DNA from: Anthoceros angustus
Lineage: Eukaryota; Streptophyta; Anthocerotopsida; Anthocerotales; Anthocerotaceae
DNA: 64,000 bases
Direction: 5' to 3'
Assembly (NCBI GenBank): GCA_010909165.1
Contig: VJWM01000126.1
Coordinates: forward strand, 248,001 to 312,000
Of the stretch, positions 59,501 through 64,000 are shown piece after piece. The position numbers and the translations under genes were made by a program. How positions within the stretch are numbered: position 1 is the first letter of the stretch; the number at the start of each line of letters is the position of its first letter. The notes under the pieces were generated by a model. That model ran no database searches. It saw nothing but the letters and a program-made list of their open reading frames with translations, and had not been told where the DNA came from.

Positions 59501-62500
59501 ACCCAAAGGCTAAAGGAAACGGAGGTATTTTTGTTTAATGAGTTGAAGGTCACTTTGGCTGTAGTCACCCAGGCACGTGGTGGAGGAGACTCATGGATCA
59601 AGAATGAGGTGGAGTTTGAGGCCGTGGATCCCAATGGAGATGGCTCCACTTTGTTTGTGTCACGTGGAAGTGTGGGAGAAAGAATGGAATTCCTCCTGAG
59701 AGATATCCAAAGCATGTGTACCGAGTTCTGCTTGAAATTTGATGAAACAATTACCAAAGACTTTGCTGGGAAACTGCTGTTGCACTGGAAGATGCAGTAT
59801 GGAAATATCCCACGGCTCCGCAAGCTGCTTGAACTTGGGTTGTCAAACCCAGAGGACAAGGGTGGTGACTCTGCTCATCAATTACCTGCACCACCGGTCA
59901 GTCAGGGTTATGAGCGCAACACTAACAATAGTAAGCTAGTTTGTGACCTTGTGGAGCACCTGCATCACTTTGATGATTGCATCACGGCCAGAGATGATGT
60001 TGCTACAACTGAATTGCTTATTGCAGTACTTCAAACACTTCATTCTATGAAATTCTTGCTTGCCAAGGGTGTACAGGAGAGGGCTTGGTTGTTGATAACA
60101 AGTAGTGAACTGCAACCAAAAGTTGCCCTCCGGTACGCCTGTCTCGTTCCAAGAGATTGCTATTCCAAACATTATTGGGAGGAGGTTCTGTGTCCTTACC
60201 TGTGGCAAATGGAGCTTGAGCAGCAGCATGAGGAAGCTGACGAGCTAATCTCATTTCTTGGCCTTCAGAAAAAGACGATGAAAGCAGTTCTGAATGACCT
60301 GGCACTTGGCCCCAGCTTGAATAACATTTTCTGCTCCCTCCGACGGTTGATACACACTAACAATGCTCATCAGTTCATGGTAGTTTTCACACACACTATA
60401 GAACAACAGGTGGCAATCCCTCCACGGCATTTGGAGGGAAATATAAAAAAGGTTCTCTGTCATCATGAAGCAAGAGCTGCTGAATTTGTTCTACTATGCT
60501 CAGAGTGGTTTCTGCAAACTTCAGAAGGCAAAGGAGACATACATCACAAGTCAACTCTTGTGTGGTTGATTGAAGTGATCAAAACGCTGAACGTCCCAAT
60601 CAGTGAGGAGTGCCGTTTGCTTGCATTGTCGCAACTGATGAAATTCGCACCAGTGGGGATGGAAGCTCAAGAAATTGAGGACAAGATATTCAGTACATAT
60701 CAAGTGGACGAAGTTCTATACAGAAACGAGCATTATCAAAGAATTCTGAAGAGCCTTCCACTCTGTCATACACATAAAGAGGTATATTAAGAAACACATC
60801 AAGTAGCACATGAGGTCAATATTTCAGGGACCAAATCCCTCACTAAGACTTGCCTTGTTGTACACACTGTAGGAGTTGGTACGCAGGGGCCTTGCACAGA
60901 GACAATGCCATATGTTCAAGACTTTACATCCTGGACATCGAGTCAAAGCAAGCTGCCTTATTCCTGGTGTAAATAGAGGTGGAGACCGATTGATAGGAAG
61001 CCCTGGAATCCTGATTCCTGCTCGAGACCCTACAGGTCAAATAACTGGTGCCCAGATCAAAGTTGACAAAGTCAATAGTGGGAAGTATATTTGGTGGAGC
61101 AGTAAGAACGAAGGAGGGAGGGGGCCCCGAGTGCGTGAAAGTTTGCCTTTGTTCTGCTGCATTCCAGAAGGACATGATTGTGCAGTTATTGGACTTTGTG
61201 AAGGTAAAACATCGTTGTCTCTATTGACAGTGAGCTGTCCCTGCCCAACCTTTGGTTAGTCGTCGAAGATCTTTGAGAGACAACTGTTGAACAGAGGCTG
61301 CACCTCAGTAAAATCAGTATTGGGGGTTTACCTGGATTCTTTTCGCTGCTCCCAACCAAGCTTAGTAACACACCTGCTACATGCAATGCAGGAGGCCTTA
61401 AAGCACATGTTGCTGCAGCCTTGAGTGGACTGCCGATGATTGGAGCTTCTGGAGCTGCATTCCCACAATCAAGGAGCTTACTTGAGACATACCTGGCAAT
61501 GCTAAATCCCACACAGATACTCTTCTTTCCAGATGCAGGCTCAACAAACAATGACCAGGCAAGTTCCAATGCCCTTCATCTCTATCGTATATTGCTTTTC
61601 AGTGTGAGCTTGTAAGAAGAATGTGCCTTTCGTTCACAGGTAACACGGAGCTACTTCCACACATTTCGACTACTTCGTGAATGGAATTATGATTTTCTTG
61701 TTGCATGGTGGGGCCAAGTGAACAAGGAAGATCACCTTGATATCGATGACTTTCTCTGCACAAGTGAGTCTGCAGAGGAAATTCCTTTATTGTCAGAGCG
61801 CCAATTTTGGCAGCTCATCAATCCAGACGTCAAAACCAAGTTAGACGAAGAATTTTCTGAGTTGAGCAAGCCTTGGGAAGTTCATGTTCAGCCCCAAGCT
61901 ATAAATCTGGAGGAAACATTCACAGACACTGATGACATAAAAATCACAAGAAACCCGGCCTCGGTAGGGTGCGTGCATACTCAGAAGTTCTTGATATCAA
62001 TCCCCAAAGCCAGGATGATGAGGATGCCAAACTCACCAAATGGATATGTAACACCTTCTTCTGTGAAAACTTTCTCCATAGAGGCCTTTATGGTGTTTGT
62101 GAACGATTTGCAAGAAACAGATCTACTGATAGAGTGGTTGGTGCAAGAGGAGAAGGATGACAACGCTATCATAGGGCTGGACTGTGAGCATGACCCTGAT
62201 GGTGCACTCAGACTCATACAGTTATCTGTTCACAGTCGATGTCTGCTTATTCGCATACCTTGCTTGACATCTAGGCACCTGTTCCAAGCTCCTATCAGGT
62301 ACACAATGGGGACATGTTCTGCCAGGTTCCATGTTGGATTAGGTTGCTGCAAATGACGTACCTACTTCTGGAAGTGGCTTGCAGGCTCTCAAGACTCCTT
62401 GCATCTGTAACGTACATCAAAACTGGAGCGGAAGTCCACAAGGATGCCCTGGCTATCTTCCACACCCTGGGACTTGTGGTCAATGGATGCAAGAACGTAT

Positions 62501-64000
62501 CCCATGTGTATCGTAGTAACAATCTTACGAGTAGCATGTCAAAGATATTCAGGTGAGCAGCTAGCTTGTCGAGTACTTTCTCATTTTTCCCTGAATCCCC
62601 GCACGGTCACGTTGGGATGTAGAAAAGGGCAATCTCTGTCAAGTTTCTGCATATTGCTCTGTCCTGGACTTCAATGTTACGAGGAGAGGGACATTGAATA
62701 AACCTAACACAGCTTGAGGCAGGGACTTGTATGGCTGGGACTGGAAAAAGGAAAAGTCTGTAAGCTGCAGTCGTTGGGGCAGTGACTACCTATCACTAGA
62801 ACAGGTTTGTCCCAAGAACCTGGTGACCTGGTTTGGGCTCAAAGGGGTGGTCTACGTTAGCAAAAGCAACCTGCATGGGGCTGCTGCAACCGGTACTGGA
62901 TTAACTAGTGGAAAGTGCCTTGTCCAGATAAAGTACGCAGTCATTGATGCCTGGGCATCTCGCATGATATCACTTGAAGGAAGAGCTTCAGAGGAGGGTG
63001 CCATTCCTTTGGTATCCTTGCAAGATGTTCCCATGGAGGTGCTCGACATTTTTACAAGATCAATATCACACTCTGATGCTCTTAAGAAGGAAGAAACAGT
63101 AATCGAGGTCAGAGGGCAACATATTTTACTGGAAAGCATAACAGCATCAAGAAGTTTTTATCTGCTAGGCTTTCAGCTCCCTTCTGATTTAATCTATCAG
63201 AATTTGCTTGCTCAACACTCCTGCCAACTGTCTGCATGTGAGAATCCTCATACCCATGACTGAGGTGCTTGTGTGTAAACTGTGCATATCAGGGGGAGGG
63301 AAATATCATGGCGATTAGCTGTGGGACACTCCGACTGCAACAAACTAAGTTCCGGTCTAGAGTTCTTGGGATAAAGTCTTCAGTTGAGATTAATTTTAAA
63401 GATGGCCAGGAACCAGAAAAATATGCTGCCACAGCACGGACAGGGAAGACAGTCACCTTGCACCGAATATCAACTTCAGCACCTACTTCTGAAGCTGACA
63501 CAAAAAAATCAGGTACATGTCATTGAAACAAGCATTTTTACCTGCCTCGATGTTACAAGGGTGATAATACTAACAGTGGTTTACACGTTCACCCAGCAGG
63601 ACAGTTCCTGGATGTTGCTTCAATCAGCAGCATTGTTATCGACAACCGAAAACACGCTAACATGCAGAAAAAGAAATTGGACGAAGCTCTTTATGGCGTA
63701 CTTTGTGCACCAGCGAAGTGCCCAGCCCTCTTACTCCGTGCACTACAGTGTAGTAACATCCAGGCAGACAACGTCGTGCCCAATGAATGGCCCTCGAGGT
63801 TGATGGCACTACAGTACATCTCTGGTGCTCTGAACAACTCTCAATGTAAGGCTTGGGAACAGATCTTGACATCTCATGTCTCAGCTACTATTGGCCCACC
63901 AGGGACCGGAAAAACAAGGCTCATTGCAGCAGTCACCAAAGCATGGGATGAATTAGCGGATGAGGGGCAGGTTTTACTTTGCACCGCTTACCAAAATGTG
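53570..64000 (+). CDS. Giant DExH helicase-TOPRIM-like-exonuclease-SF1 helicase gene (partial)
   Basis: Exons: 53,570-53,764; 53,888-54,139; 54,310-54,964; 55,059-55,303; 55,440-55,822; 55,919-56,447; 56,574-58,208; 58,295-59,305; 59,396-60,781; 60,873-61,203; 61,392-61,558; 61,640-62,298; 62,385-62,552; 62,723-62,804; 62,928-63,107; 63,293-63,512; 63,600 onward. All phases agree: 2,833 codons and still open at the edge. Residues 66-74 GDPGCGKST, 171-174 DEVH, 209-211 SAT and 423-430 QRAGRVGR define a DExH RNA helicase with a following winged-helix/HA2-like part. Residues 600-2,090 are unassigned. Residues 2,142-2,300 match DUF3854 (GILIPARDPTG; LCEGG; FFPDAG; WWGQ), TOPRIM-like. Residues 2,444-2,573 form a DEDDy exonuclease (DCE; D2503; YAVID). 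Residues 2,780 onward start a UPF1-like helicase (GPPGTGKT 2,798-2,805). Two introns have GC donors. Weakest joins are exons 9-10 and 15-16. RNA processing or silencing is a guess. Confidence 0.75.

Noticed and set aside
1-64000. CRISPR array, bacterial operon or prophage
   Set aside because: Spliceosomal introns, LTR retrotransposons and a eukaryotic-type tRNA gene show nuclear DNA. The tandem arrays have no spacer structure.

Overview
The window looks like nuclear DNA of a land plant or close streptophyte relative. It has spliceosomal genes with short GT-AG introns (about 80-190 bp), plant-type LTR retrotransposons whose primer-binding sites match those of plant Copia and Athila/Tat-like elements, a CACTA transposon, a TIC32-type reductase and a plastid-type TAP/ABCB transporter. 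The repeat load suggests a large genome. A spore-bearing lineage is my guess and is not proven.

Positions 1 to about 38,100 are accessory DNA: layered, decayed mobile elements with almost no intact reading frames. The first 12 kb holds a Ty3/gypsy tail, a pogo/Tigger transposase remnant and degenerate coiled-coil gag-like DNA. From 11,716 to about 32,775 there is one minus-strand Ty3/gypsy element split by two later insertions. A complete-ended CACTA element (14,523-23,480) sits inside its gag gene, flanked by a 3-bp CCC duplication. A Copia element (25,509-32,354) sits inside its 5' LTR. The Copia element carries an internal 1.84-kb tandem duplication, which doubles gag and an extremely GC-rich tract. 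Further coiled-coil gag-like arrays and LTR-like repeats follow up to 38.1 kb; some are relatives of repeats near 6-7 kb and 10.6-11.1 kb.

Positions 38,100-64,000 are gene space. On the minus strand are a TIC32-like short-chain dehydrogenase (8 exons, 325 aa) and ARP5, the INO80-complex actin-related protein (12 exons, 719 aa). On the plus strand are an intronless TAP/ABCB26-like ABC half-transporter (748 aa) and, after a tRNA-Glu(UUC) gene and a LINE remnant, a giant gene that runs off the right edge.

The giant gene (from 53,570; at least 17 exons and 2,833 codons so far) is the most interesting object here. Phase-compatible splicing joins an N-terminal DExH RNA helicase, about 1,600 residues that I cannot assign, a DUF3854/TOPRIM-like domain, a DEDDy 3'-5' exonuclease and the start of a UPF1-like superfamily 1 helicase. 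I know of no described protein with that order of domains. The gene models are my own manual splicing from consensus sites and reading phase; no transcript data were available.
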